Assembly: GCA_000444245.1 (NCBI GenBank)
Contig: ATSW01009076.1
Coordinates: 1 to 21,331, forward strand
Length of the DNA: 21,331 bases
From: Botryllus schlosseri
Taxonomy: Eukaryota; Chordata; Ascidiacea; Stolidobranchia; Styelidae
Reading direction: 5' to 3'
The position numbers and the translations under genes were made by a program. Below the pieces are notes generated by a model. That model saw only the letters and a program-made list of their open reading frames with translations, was not told where the DNA came from and did not search any database. Within the stretch, counting starts at the first letter, position 1, and every line of letters begins with the position of its first letter. Of the stretch, positions 10,401 through 18,753 are shown piece by piece.

Positions 10401-13400
10401 TCGGGAACGCGTGGATCTCAATGTCCATCTTGAAATTATGGGCGGTGTCCTCGCTGAATGCAACAAGCAAAATATACGGGACAACTCCCAACGTGAACCG
10501 TTGTAGCTGCTCACAAGACGATGATATCGCGGAAATTCAGGTCCGTTGTAGTCTTGTCCATGCACACCAGCTCGGTGTCTTGCACTTCGCTACCGACGCG
10601 GACCAGGCAAAAAACAGCGTAGCGATTAAAATCTAAATACACCAATATGTATTCACGTAAAATGGAAGTACTGACGGCACAAGTTTATATACACTTTACC
10701 TTTCACTTTCGCGCCGGAGAACTTTGCCGCATCAGACCACATCAGCGGAATACGGATGTCTGAAAAAGAGAAAGAAACTGATTACATTAATTACAAATCA
10801 TTGAAATCAGTATGACAGCTTAGTGATTTTGTGATTATCAGATAGCTTCACTTATACAGACATTAGAATATATTATATTATTATAGGACTATGATTACAG
10901 ACCAATTTTCCCATTTGCTGGAATCATTCGATATATTCCTAGCATATTCAGGAGTGCAATAGGCATTGAGTGTGCGATACAGCTTCTTCGTTGAATGGCA
11001 TTTTAGCAACAAGACGTCAATCAGTGAAATGCGTATCATAAGAGCGAAAGTAATGATGGTTCTACCTCAAATAAACAATTTCATAGGCATCTTCAGAGTT
11101 AAACTACTTTTTAAAATTACCTAAGCAGTTTTAAGGGATAGTTTTCTACCAGCACATGAGGAAGGATTGGTTTGCTTGCGAATATAACCCCGTCTATTAT
11201 TACTCGTGACTTGCGATAAATTTAGCGACACTTATCAGCTGGAGCAACTTCGGTACGTTGAATACCAAGAGGATAGGAATAGAGATCTCAATCCAGAGAC
11301 GATAGTCTCTTCAAGGGGCAAGAAAGCGGGATTTCAATGACGATAGAGTTTATCATGCGATAATGCATTTCCGCACAGTCGTGAATATACGGGACTCTCT
11401 CGATAACGGCAGGATTAGCGCAAGCCTTCCTTTTCAATTGTCGTGTCATTTGAAATGTAGGAAGACATAAATCGTAATATGATCCCCTATAGACTACAAA
11501 GTCGTGTCTATATGATAGATACCAAGGTGATGCTACAGAAACAGAACCGTAACAGTTTTCATGCTAAATTACACGTACTTTCGCAGCCTGTTCAGCGAGA
11601 CAAAATACAAAAATATACTCACTGAACATTCGTAACGTGATTCGAAACGATAAGTAGTGGAAATAAGATATCGTAGTTACTTTCATTACCCAGCATGCAA
11701 TATCGTTTCTGTGCGAGGACGTATTCAGCATTCGAGCTTGAAATTCAATTAGGCACGCAATTTACAACACGGGAATTATAAGCAACGAATTCACTATTCC
11801 GATTTTGATCTCGCTCGCAGAACTGCAGGAAGTGCGAAGTGATAATTGCGCGCTTTCGATAAAATCTATTACCTGAGATCGCAACTCGGCCTCTGCATAT
11901 CTTGGATTCCGTTTCGCATCTGCATAAAAGACGGAGATAAAAACGGGACAAGCGGGCGACAGATACAGGTGTGCAATGCAGGGACGCAACAGCGTAACCG
12001 TAACTGCTGTCGCTGGCGTAACCAGGGCGGGCGGAGCTTGCGGCGTAGAGAACCAAAACATGAATTAGGGCTTGGAAATTATAACAATACTTCAAGATCC
12101 CGGTTAGATACGGACTGGGGATTGGACTCTGTGATACTAGATCAAGATTTGAACGCCATATTTCGAACGATTTCGAATTATCTCTACTCGCGTAAGGTAC
12201 CATTCCCAGTCATTACAGGACATGAAATCGGATACCATCGTGCTTGTAGTCACGATTTCAATGCGAAACGCAAATCGGGAGTGTAATTTGATAAGAAATT
12301 CGTTCGTTGGGCGACTCAGTAGAAGATTTCGGTCATGTCGGGTCTCCAAGTCTATACCATGTAAAATATAGTTAGGAATACATATAAAAATATGTACTAA
12401 ATATGTACGTGAATGTTTGTGGACATTGCCTAGCCCTATACTATATTTCATGGTTGACGAATATAAGAATTCTCTCTCTCTCGTTCACACCGTCCATAAG
12501 AGCTCTAGCCACAGTATGACGTAATTGGTTTGTGATGTCATAAGACAGAAATGACTGTGATCTCACGTCAATGCCGAAGAATTTCCGCCTTCGCAACCAT
12601 TCGGCGACACCTACGGATTTCACGCAGACTTGTACGAACAACCGACCTATAGTTAGTTGACAGTCGACTAGCTACTCGTTTTATTTAGTAGTTCTAGTTT
12701 GAGTAGCAGATTTTCAAAGGTGAGTAGTTCTAGTTGTGCATTTAAAAAATATTTTCCGCCTTACAACTAGAAAACACATGTCGTTTTGCGTGAATCGTGA
12801 TACCCGTGTTCTGCTGTGTGATGTTCTAGCAGCCATTGGTAGCTCTGAGTCAGCACTATTAACAGTGGGGGATAGTCAAGGGTGGGTTTTGGGGATCGAA
12901 ACCTCCGCCCTTTGAATGTAGTTAGTTGTGTTTACGCTAGTGGTCGTTAGTTCTACGACTTTTGAAACGTAAGTAGTTGCAGTTCTAGTAGCGCATATTG
13001 AAAATACAGTAGCTTGTGCAAGTCTGATTTCACGGTAACACTTGGCGTTATATACCCTTCCTCGTCCATGACCTTTTCCATGATTTCGGCCGTCTTGAGC
13101 TTCTGCAGCTCCGCCATGTAAGTGTACATCCGGGCATTCGACGTGTGCAGGGTTTTAGCCACCTCGAGCAGTTGGTCTTCGTGAGTGCAGGCGGCCAACA
13201 TCCTGGACGCACCGTCTCGCAGCTTAATCTCTCGCTCGAGCTTGTCCTGTATGCCGACATGCTGCCAAGAAATTCACACTCGATATATATCCATCGCATC
13301 GCTCGCTAGCATCGCGAAAAGCAATCGGAAACAATAGCGCTCCTTACAAGGACGGCAGAAGAGTTACGCCAGATACGGCCTCGCCGTGAGTTCGCGGACG

Positions 13401-16400
13401 ACATCCACAAGAGCTGGGATTGTGATGTAATCACAATAGTACGAGAGGCGACGAACTTGCAAGAAAAGTTCCTGACGCTGACACAAGAAGCGATGCATAG
13501 CATCAGCTAAAACTTTATGCCCAAAACGATGCGCTATCGCTATCAGTCATGATATCCACGTAACAAGGCAAAATCCTCGCAGCGAAACAAACTATAGGTA
13601 CGAACTGCCGCCCATCACAGCAGCGTGATTTCTATCTGGGAATGTCCACTCGCCGCATTATGGTCGAGTTAAGTCGCGAGAGATGATTGTCGACCAAATT
13701 AGTAATCGGAACGTCGATTTAAGCGCGTGATTATATCGATTCTTTCATTAACTTATCCTGTGGAGTGGAATATGCGTAATGTCTGCGTATATACACGTTT
13801 GAAATACATCAACATTTTCCCGCTATCGACGTGTGGAATTGAGGAGTTTACCGAGTCGGAGTTTGGAATGAATAATATTAGAAGTTCGTATTCAAATATG
13901 GGTGAAATATCCTGCGAAAAATACCGAACCTAGCAAACACAATAAAATCGCCGGGAGAAAATAGTAAATCGAAGAGCAACGAAAATTATTTTATAAAATC
14001 TGCAAACAAACCTTTTTCAAACTCGCGCCAATCTGTCGAATGTAAAACAAATTTAAATCCAGCAAGGCATCCGCGTTTTCGAAAACCGGTATTCCGCCGA
14101 CGCTCATGTCGTTTTCGACTGTCATATCCGAGCCTATACAACTACACGCACTGAAACGCATCGCGCACATCATAATCAAGCCGACATGCCCCGCAAAACT
14201 CTGCCGATGTAAGCACCCTGGCTCTGCCTTCGTAACGATGCTAAAAACTCCTTCTGACCACACCACCGCATCGCTCGTTAATTTCTAGGCCAACATGCGA
14301 GTCAGTCCTATACCAGGTGAGATAATTCCGATCGGGGAAAAACAACCTTCCAAAAATGAATCGCTACTTCGCCACCGGAATAATATGAGATATTGGTGAG
14401 AAGAGAAATTGCATCGACGCGAAAAACAGTGCCGGCCCATTATATATGGTTATCGGGTTCGGGTATGAGAGAAATCTGGAGCAATGACGGCGTTCTATTT
14501 GATTACCGTAACTTCGCACCGTCCATTTCGGTATCGCTCACTCCAACAACGCCAACTTCCCGACAAAACAAATATATTCGACGTCGCGTTTCCGCAAAAA
14601 AAATACGGCCACAACGATCGATCGCAGACAGACAGCGACCGATTGAAAACCGCTATAATGACGTCACAACATTCGAAATCTAAAAATCTGACTGGAAGAT
14701 TTACATCACGCAGACACACGAATGCAGCCATTATTGTATCGGGAAATGCACTGGTAAACGAATGCTATGATATAAAATACACCATCCTCTCTCAACAATA
14801 GCCAAAACGAATGTATCACTCAATACTGATACGCGGAAAATATCAGTACCATACTACCACTTTCTAATTAAAGGTACGCTGCACTCTACGCGTAACCTCC
14901 GCATTAGCCTACAAGAGATAAATCCCCGGGGGATCATGACGAAGGCATAGGATTGGTGATAGTGACGTACAAGGACATCGGTGCGATCGTGGTCGCTACA
15001 AGCAATGTTGAATTTCAGATTCCCACAGCAGGTTACAGAAAAAGTAAATAATTATGCCTACCTACTCCCTGCGAGCATAGGTTTTAACCGGAAACCGACT
15101 CAAATCCAAAATATGTCGATATTTGAAAATCTTCGGGTGCCTACAATGAAGTATGAGATCTAAACATCTGACATCATTGCTTATTAAACATCATTCGCTA
15201 GTCGACACAAAGCGGTCAAGAATGAGATTATACACGGTTTGGATTACGATTTTGTCTCCCCGCAATGAAACTACCACACGCTTCCTCATCGCCTCCGTAC
15301 ATCTAAAAACCTCCCGTATGAGGTTAAGTATATTTGGACACCTTCAGCTTGCACAGCACAACTGCATGTGTGAAATGTGACACCATCCGTCAAAACTGCA
15401 AGCGCCAAACAGCAATCAACAAGTTTCACCCGGGAGCGTGCTTGCGACAGCATCAACACGCAGGTGACCGGGAACGCCACTTGTATGACTCCGATATCAT
15501 CGCAATCGATTGGTCTTGCGTCTGTCGCGGCGAACTGCATTGACGCAAACAAAGGTCGCTGACGAGGGCCGTCAATGACTCTTTCATTTGTCGCCGGAAC
15601 AACAAATTGGACAATAGCCAGCCGTGTCGACAGCTACGAATTATGCGCATCGAGTTTTCTTGCTTCGGTGGTCCCGGATTCGGCCAAATTACTAGCCGAG
15701 GTTACAGTCATTTAAAAATAGAGAGCGGAATTAAATCTGAAGATTACCGATACATTCAGTTCAAATGCGTATATTTGTTATTAGTTCGCGAAGGATATTA
15801 AATACACCTGTTTGTCCAATTCTCAACGGAGAAATACTTTGGAATCTCTTTCTGCATTTCATATCTTTTATGCGACTACAAAAATGAATGTCAATTATAC
15901 ACCACATTAAATATGCGGCAAATTCGAATGTCATCGACCGAACCGATTTCGTACACAACGCTGAGGGCTGACTAATGTACAATGTACAAATTGTACATAT
16001 CTCTTTGCTACAATGCTACGTGTTTTGGATGCTGTGATGCGAGCGATCGAGATTGCAACTTACAAGGCTACCATGGATGGTGGGAAATATCGCATCTATA
16101 ATTTCAGTACCGTACTCGAAAATATCGTCTCCCAGCTCCAGATCTCTACTCGAACAAATAATACTATAGATTCGGATTTTGAGTACTTGAATCAGCAGTG
16201 TGCTCAGCGCTAATTATGATACGGGCGAAAAATTGCAGAATGGTATCGACGATTTCACACACAATAAGCATAACATTTATGATCAGATACTTCTTACATA
16301 TCATGTTTCAGAAGTAGAAGGATAAAACAAGTACTTTGCTCACGACCACCGATAAAGACAACGAATAATAGTATCGCAATTATCTTCAATTGCCGACGCT

Positions 16401-17664
16401 GTCATCAGACTAGAATAGAGAATGAATTAGTACTTTTTACGGGAAAGAGATATCACAAAGTCACGGATTCGTTCGTCAGTAAATTCGACACGACGTCAGC
16501 AGCAGGCACTTGCTGCATTGGCAAACGAATACTATTACAGACATGGCCGTTGACGCAGCGCGCCATTACGATCGCGTCCCTCAACACAATCTCATTCGAA
16601 AACTAATGATAGTGGCACAATGCGTGACGGATTCGCGTGCTGCTAGATTTCGAGACATGGCGGTACTCCTATCGTGCATCGCCAACAATCTACGATTCAA
16701 TATCAAGAATTCGGACATGTTGACAAATAGTAGGTCTACGACTCCCGTAAACTCATTTCCGCTTATCTCATCGCCGACGAATGGACGACATAATTCCAGA
16801 TACGAGTCCGACAATCCCTTTACTACAATTATGCGGGAATAAAATCAGATCTAAACTATTAACAGATTAAACTATTAAATACCATATCAATACAACTCAT
16901 ACACGCTTCACGTTTCAGTACCACCATTTAACTTACCAAATAGGATTAAAATATCACAATGAGTAGCACCTGCGAGATACACATCGGCAACGACACCGTA
17001 ATAATAGTTACGCAGCGGTGGTCGAAGATTTCAGCTCGATTCGGGGTGAGACTGTCGTCGCTAATCATAGATTATAAGAGTGATGCATAACGTTGATCTG
17101 GCACCTGACGGACGTTGATCGCTCGGTAACCTGATGTTGGGGTAAACTATGAGAATTACGTAGCCATGGTTTATGACGATAGATCTTTTCAAATCGCCTC
17201 GAATCGGCAAGAGCGGCAATTACGGATGGCCCAAGGCTGAAGTGACATCATTCGCCAAACTGAAAGCGATCAGACGGGAGAAATTGGACTCAATGCGAAT
17301 TATTTGAACCTTGCACATATTGAATAAAGAATGCATCTGGTCGACGAGAGAAATTTGTTCGCGGGTGCGCCGGCTGATGTTATTCATGAGGCGCGAATTA
17401 ACACAAATTCGATAATGCGTATCGACCGTAACTGAAATAGCAAATACCGCACAAATGGGAAAGATTTACTCTCAGCAAGATACTCATCGCGGAACCTTTT
17501 CCGGTAATGAAGTCATTTGCTAAGTATGACGTCACATCGATATAGATAGGCCTACTTACCGCATCACACAATCTCCGTTTCCGATCCTTCTTGCGCAGGC
17601 TTCTGTTCATGCTTCTTCCTCGAAGCAGTGGGTCGAACTTGGGTTTCTTTTTTACGGACGACAT
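3813..17664 (-). CDS. RTKN: Rhotekin-family Rho effector, 16 coding exons, 958 aa
   Basis: Exons in transcript order: 17664-17560, 13261-13056, 11919-11873, 10759-10700, 10632-10515, 10453-10300, 9220-9192, 9129-9016, 8948-8846, 8791-8660, 8383-8242, 7555-7403, 7334-7076, 6350-6008, 5269-5038 and 4492-3813; 2877 nt. All 15 junctions keep phase. Rhotekins bind GTP-loaded Rho through an HR1 coiled coil and act on septins, the cytoskeleton and signalling. Domains: basic N-terminus (1-35); HR1 (about 38-103); anillin-homology region (about 112-300), with family hallmarks CRGRVAISD, IRIPLMW and LPLYGSLTCRLVAQP; PH domain (about 303-400) with its closing Trp at 396; then a tail (404-958). The tail keeps RTKN2-like landmarks (IYKQLSMDSP, PWAGLFNG, KKRKAPMPP, KPVPTPRR) but is far longer than in vertebrates (about 560-610 aa total). 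Orthology to RTKN or RTKN2 separately is not decided; an invertebrate single gene could be equally related to both. The family match uses remembered vertebrate sequences. Confidence 0.9.
4493..5037 (-). other. Rhotekin intron 15
   Basis: No coding signal or repeat is recognised. The plus strand at 4577-4589 has AGGTCA-G-AGGTCC, a DR1-type nuclear-receptor half-site pair that may be chance. Confidence 0.6.
5038..5269 (-). CDS. RTKN: Rhotekin exon 15, proline/serine-rich tail
   Basis: Acceptor ATTGTTGTTTAG, donor TCAG|GTAACG. It encodes residues 656-732: Ser-rich, with a proline-arginine motif KIPPRKPPRP at 686-695 typical of SH3 ligands. No folded domain is seen. Confidence 0.85.
5270..6007 (-). 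other. Rhotekin intron 14
   Basis: No exon is seen. Positions 5631-5790 resemble the foldback repeat near 20.7-21.2 kb: GATAGGAGGATGTCGAA at 5631-5647 is found exactly, inverted, at 21268-21284, and TTTCGACAC with TCTTTTCATT near 5751-5776 matches the arms. This is probably a decayed copy. Confidence 0.45.
6008..6350 (-). CDS. RTKN: Rhotekin exon 14, SH3-ligand-rich tail
   Basis: Acceptor GGCTATTTACAG, donor AAG|GTATGA. It encodes residues 541-655: a proline motif FAKPPVPRRP at 553-562, a highly charged stretch (EERVRERQKHREK), acidic serine clusters (LSSDDVFLSSDD) that look like casein-kinase-type sites, and KKRKAPMPP, matching RTKN2 KKRQAPLPP. Confidence 0.88.
6351..7075 (-). other. Rhotekin intron 13
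   Basis: AT-rich and CpG-poor intron. No exon, RNA or repeat is recognised. Confidence 0.6.
7076..7334 (-). CDS. RTKN: Rhotekin exon 13
   Basis: Acceptor ATCTCTCGTTTTAAG, donor ATATT|GTGAGC. It encodes residues 455-540. SMDSP aligns with vertebrate SIDSP and TPWAGLFNG with PPWATLFDG, a second conserved island of the family. The remainder is Ser/Thr/Lys-rich and presumably disordered. Confidence 0.88.
7403..7555 (-). CDS. RTKN: Rhotekin exon 12, post-PH region
   Basis: The acceptor is a run of 11 T then AG, the donor CTGA|GTGAGT. It encodes residues 404-454: ISDCSAWN aligns with vertebrate FFDLSQWK, and the end IYKQL with VYHDM. Another frame is also open, but only this one joins in phase to both neighbours and to the conserved YxxLSMDSP. 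Confidence 0.85.
   Translation of the reverse strand, partial: KYPTAQRGTEHTCQTRWGPDPCLSRPRNLTIPRPNCYSIRHHETLRFTSN
7556..8241 (-). other. Rhotekin intron 11
   Basis: This contains the SINE fragment at 8080-8172 close to its 5' end and finishes with an 11-T tract at the acceptor. Nothing else is recognised. Confidence 0.6.
8080..8172 (-). repeat. tRNA-derived SINE head fragment
   Basis: On the minus strand CAGCTCGGTGG (8163-8153) fits a polymerase III A box, and GGTTCGATTCC (8119-8109) fits the B box exactly, at tRNA-like spacing. Between them TGGT-CTCACAA-ACCA could form an anticodon arm with CAC (Val-like). The T arm is TCAGG/CCTGG around the TTCGATT loop. The 5' and 3' acceptor strands do not pair, so this is a SINE head or tRNA relic, not a working tRNA. 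Confidence 0.65.
8242..8383 (-). CDS. RTKN: Rhotekin exon 11, PH domain second half
   Basis: The acceptor is CTTTAACTTTCAG. It encodes residues 357-403, with FQIRDFENRHLFSASTKDEM leading to the PH C-terminal helix Trp (W396, TRWIRHVF). The end is uncertain: the only donor keeping phase with exon 12 is CCGA|GTTGTT, which is weak. CAT|GTGTTT or a GC donor AG|GCATGT would be out of frame with the exon 12 reading supported by homology. Confidence 0.78.
8660..8791 (-). CDS. RTKN: Rhotekin exon 10, PH domain first half
   Basis: This follows a 54-bp intron, the shortest in the gene. It encodes residues 313-356. CWSYMWCEVKAGKLLCWMNP fits the beta-strand pattern of a PH domain and the rhotekin W..vyCVLkggkLyCw pattern. 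Acceptor ACTTGTTTTAG, donor CCA|GTAAGA, phase 0. Confidence 0.9.
8846..8948 (-). CDS. RTKN: Rhotekin exon 9, end of anillin-homology region into PH domain
   Basis: Acceptor TGTGTCTCACACCAG, donor ATG|GTATGT. It encodes residues 278-312 with PLLPLYGSLTCRLVAQPKCV, one of the best-conserved rhotekin blocks (LPLYGxxCCRLxAQP). Confidence 0.92.
9016..9129 (-). CDS. RTKN: Rhotekin exon 8, GPxY strand region
   Basis: Acceptor TATTTGCATTCAG, donor ATGAG|GTATAC. It encodes residues 240-277: GPQYEKLGSLTLDYTCIDDH then KSHDI, matching vertebrate GPRYHLLAHTTLTL and RTHDL. A 62-bp intron precedes it and a 67-bp intron follows. Confidence 0.9.
9192..9220 (-). CDS. RTKN: Rhotekin exon 7, 29-nt microexon
   Basis: The acceptor is TCCTCTTCATTTCCAG and the donor CAT|GTAAGT, both near consensus. 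The exon encodes KESPAANMH plus two bases, which with the first base of exon 8 give Ile240. Skipping it would break the frame, because exon 6 ends in phase 0 and exon 8 needs two carried bases; 29 nt is the exact remainder required. It lies in the loop that varies between rhotekins just before the GPxY motif. Confidence 0.82.
9221..10299 (-). other. Rhotekin intron 6
   Basis: This is mostly filled by the hAT-like element at 9680-10121. Two ambiguous N bases lie at 9330 and 9469. No further exon is seen. Confidence 0.6.
9680..10121. mobile_element. GAGTC-rich hAT-like MITE (442 bp)
   Basis: The left end is CAGGGTTGTGACCAAGTCC; the right end, reverse-complemented, is CAGGGCTGTAATGACTCGAG, so the termini are short CAGGG-type inverted repeats. 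The flanks CGTAGCGC (9672-9679) and CGTAGTTC (10122-10129) match at 6 of 8 positions, the 8-bp duplication expected of hAT. The inside is packed with GACTCGAGTC-type palindromes. There is no transposase frame, so it is non-autonomous. It sits in rhotekin intron 6. Confidence 0.65.
10300..10453 (-). CDS. RTKN: Rhotekin exon 6, anillin-homology region
   Basis: Acceptor TTGTTGCATTCAG, donor CTG|GTGAGG, phase 0. It encodes residues 179-230: an alternating strand (FKMDIEIHAF) like vertebrate FELRLELYG, then TPQKLLSRLNRSIGKSEGKR, aligning with TPKKLAKKLKTSISKATGKK. Confidence 0.9.
10515..10632 (-). CDS. RTKN: Rhotekin exon 5, anillin-homology region
   Basis: Acceptor GGTGTATTTAG, donor CTT|GTGAGC. 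It encodes residues 140-178 including FNRYAVFCLVRVGSEVQDTE and DKTTTDLNFRDII, matching vertebrate RWAVFLLLQLGxxxxDTE and VDxTxTDIxF. A 67-bp intron precedes it and a 61-bp intron follows. Confidence 0.92.
10700..10759 (-). CDS. RTKN: Rhotekin exon 4, IRIPLMW motif
   Basis: A 60-nt exon with strong acceptor CTCTTTTTCAG and donor AAAG|GTAAAG. It encodes IRIPLMWSDAAKFSGAKVK; IRIPLMW plus an acidic residue is one of the most conserved rhotekin signatures. Confidence 0.92.
10760..11872 (-). other. Rhotekin intron 3
   Basis: No exon, RNA gene or repeat is recognised. A good-looking minus-strand donor near 11617-11622 (GTTCA|GTGAGT) has no matching coding exon and was not used. Confidence 0.55.
11873..11919 (-). 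CDS. RTKN: Rhotekin exon 3, start of anillin-homology region
   Basis: A 47-nt exon, acceptor TCTTTTATGCAG, donor TCAG|GTAATA. It completes Gly104 and encodes CETESKICRGRVAIS, matching the rhotekin CRGRVxISD signature. Its phases (2 in, 1 out) exactly bridge exons 2 and 4. Confidence 0.9.
11920..13055 (-). other. Rhotekin intron 2
   Basis: This holds a stretch at about 12650-13020 with recurring AGTAGTTCTAG-like words and a short TC run at 12471-12482. Minus-strand 12641-12570 weakly resembles the 5' half of a Ser/Leu-type tRNA (GCCGAATGGTT...AAGGCGG) but lacks a B box. Confidence 0.5.
12650..13020. repeat. Degenerate AGTAG/TTCTAG repeat tract
   Basis: The words TAGTAGTTCTAGTT, GAGTAGTTCTAGTT and AAGTAGTTGCAGTTCTAG recur, each near a TTTTCAAAG- or TTTTGAAAC-like segment, suggesting an internally duplicated, decayed MITE. 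No terminal repeats or target duplication could be fixed. Confidence 0.35.
13056..13261 (-). CDS. RTKN: Rhotekin exon 2, HR1 Rho-binding domain
   Basis: The acceptor is ATTTCTTGGCAG and the exon encodes residues 36-103 plus two bases. It begins HVGIQDKLEREIKLRDGASR, aligning with the vertebrate IQEKIDLEIRMREG segment, and continues through MLAACTHEDQLLEVAKTLHT and YMAELQKLK, the heptad-patterned HR1/REM coiled coil that contacts Rho-GTP. The donor is GG|GTATAT, phase 2. Confidence 0.9.
13262..17559 (-). other. Rhotekin intron 1, CpG-dense
   Basis: A 4298-bp intron between the strong donor of exon 1 and the acceptor of exon 2. By eye CpG is much more frequent here than in the 3' half of the gene (for example four CpG in 16501-16560, none in 6901-6960). 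Several medium-length open frames on both strands follow from this composition; none matches a protein I recognise. It could hold enhancers or alternative promoters. Confidence 0.55.
15975..15998. repeat. Small palindrome ATGTACAAT...ATTGTACAT
   Basis: Nine-base arms pair perfectly around a 6-base spacer (GTACAA) inside rhotekin intron 1. Significance is unknown. Confidence 0.6.
17560..17664 (-). CDS. RTKN: Rhotekin exon 1, basic N-terminus with start codon
   Basis: ATG at 17664-17662 with A at -3. It encodes residues 1-35, very rich in Lys and Arg (RSLRKKDRKRRL), and ends in a strong donor GCG|GTAAGT in phase 0, compatible with exon 2. Family N-termini vary, so the assignment rests on strand, phase, donor quality and lack of another candidate. 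An additional alternative first exon elsewhere is possible. Confidence 0.65.
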
Positions 17665-18723
17665 CCTTATTACGTTAAAACTACGAAACGACCATAGCAA
17701 ATGATTAACATGACAAATATGGTGGGGGGCAACGCGAAACGAATTCTAATAAACACAGGCTTGCTGACAAAGCAGTACCGTAGTGGTAGTCCACAATCCA
17801 CATTCCCTATGAATGCGAGTTATAAGGAGCAGCGAGTCTTACGATACTATAAGTTAACAGCAATAATCAATGATCATTCAGTACCTGAAGATAATACTGA
17901 TTGCACTATTGAATAACAGCGTCAATCGCGCGCTAATAGATGGACATGGACAAATTCATCAGCTAAGTGGAGCATCAAGACGCTGCGCTTTCGTTTGTCA
18001 TGCTAGCAAACGGCTGAAGACGTACATATCACATGGCGAGAGAGGATGTTTCTATTCTGCGTTTCGCGTGCACCTTGCTAGAGTAAGAGGTGTAGTATAC
18101 CACATCATCTTATAAATTGGAGATGGGCGCATTTAAAAAATAACTAAGAAACAGATTGGCCATCAGATCAATTATTACAATAAATCAACTACAGGTAAGT
18201 TTATTGTCGTCGTGGAAACAGATCCTTTCAATATGAGAAACAGTAGGAATAAAATGTAATAACTGGACTGAAGTGTAACTCTGAAGACGAGGGTTCAACT
18301 AAAGCCAGAATTATAAGTTGAAGCAGTTCTAATTCGTGTCACATTCTCATTCAAGAGAATCCCACCCACTAATACTTGCACAATGCACATGTCATATCAA
18401 TTGATGCTATATATAGTTCAGGGGTGGAGGTGAATAGCAGAAATAGCGTTCCTTAAACAGGATTTATGCAAACAGAATGAAGAACAGGTAATACATGTGG
18501 TGAACCCGAGTTGCAGTTCTGGCCAATGGGCTGCATCACAATTGTGAACTACTGCGCTGCATCAATATGTTTCATTATTATGTTACTGGTCACTTCATGG
18601 ATTCATTATGTCGACAATACTGGTCGCATTGTAATAGAGATTGTCAAACGTTCATGATCTAAGTCAAATATTTTCTTCTTTAACTTTCGGATTGCCACAG
18701 TGGATTATTGATCCCCTCCCGAA
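17665..18723. other. Upstream region of rhotekin
   Basis: This should contain the rhotekin 5' UTR and promoter, transcribed leftwards. No TATA box or other core element is convincing. The open frames at 17701-18115 match nothing recognised. Confidence 0.4.
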
Positions 18724-18753
18724 GGGCCCTGTGGATATACGCAGTTCACGCAG
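18724..18753 (+). repeat. Left terminal inverted repeat of the 843-bp element
   Basis: Thirty bases identical to the reverse complement of 19538-19567. It begins with the palindrome GGGCCC. Confidence 0.9.

Noticed and set aside
11600-11660. Strong GTGAGT donor on the minus strand as a possible extra rhotekin exon
   Set aside because: The preceding sequence encodes nothing resembling rhotekin and exons 3 and 4 already join perfectly in phase.
12570-12641. Possible Ser/Leu-type tRNA on the minus strand
   Set aside because: Only the D-arm half resembles a tRNA; no B box and no closing acceptor stem.
14393-15650. Many overlapping open frames on both strands in rhotekin intron 1
   Set aside because: None has recognisable domains or splice-flanked structure, and the overlap in several frames is what few stop codons in CpG-rich DNA produce.
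16510-16842. 110-codon plus-strand open frame with a DRVPQHNLIRKL-like string recalling LINE reverse transcriptase
   Set aside because: Only this short string is reminiscent. No catalytic motif, no neighbouring RT or endonuclease block, no ATG start; the region is CpG-rich, which lengthens chance frames.
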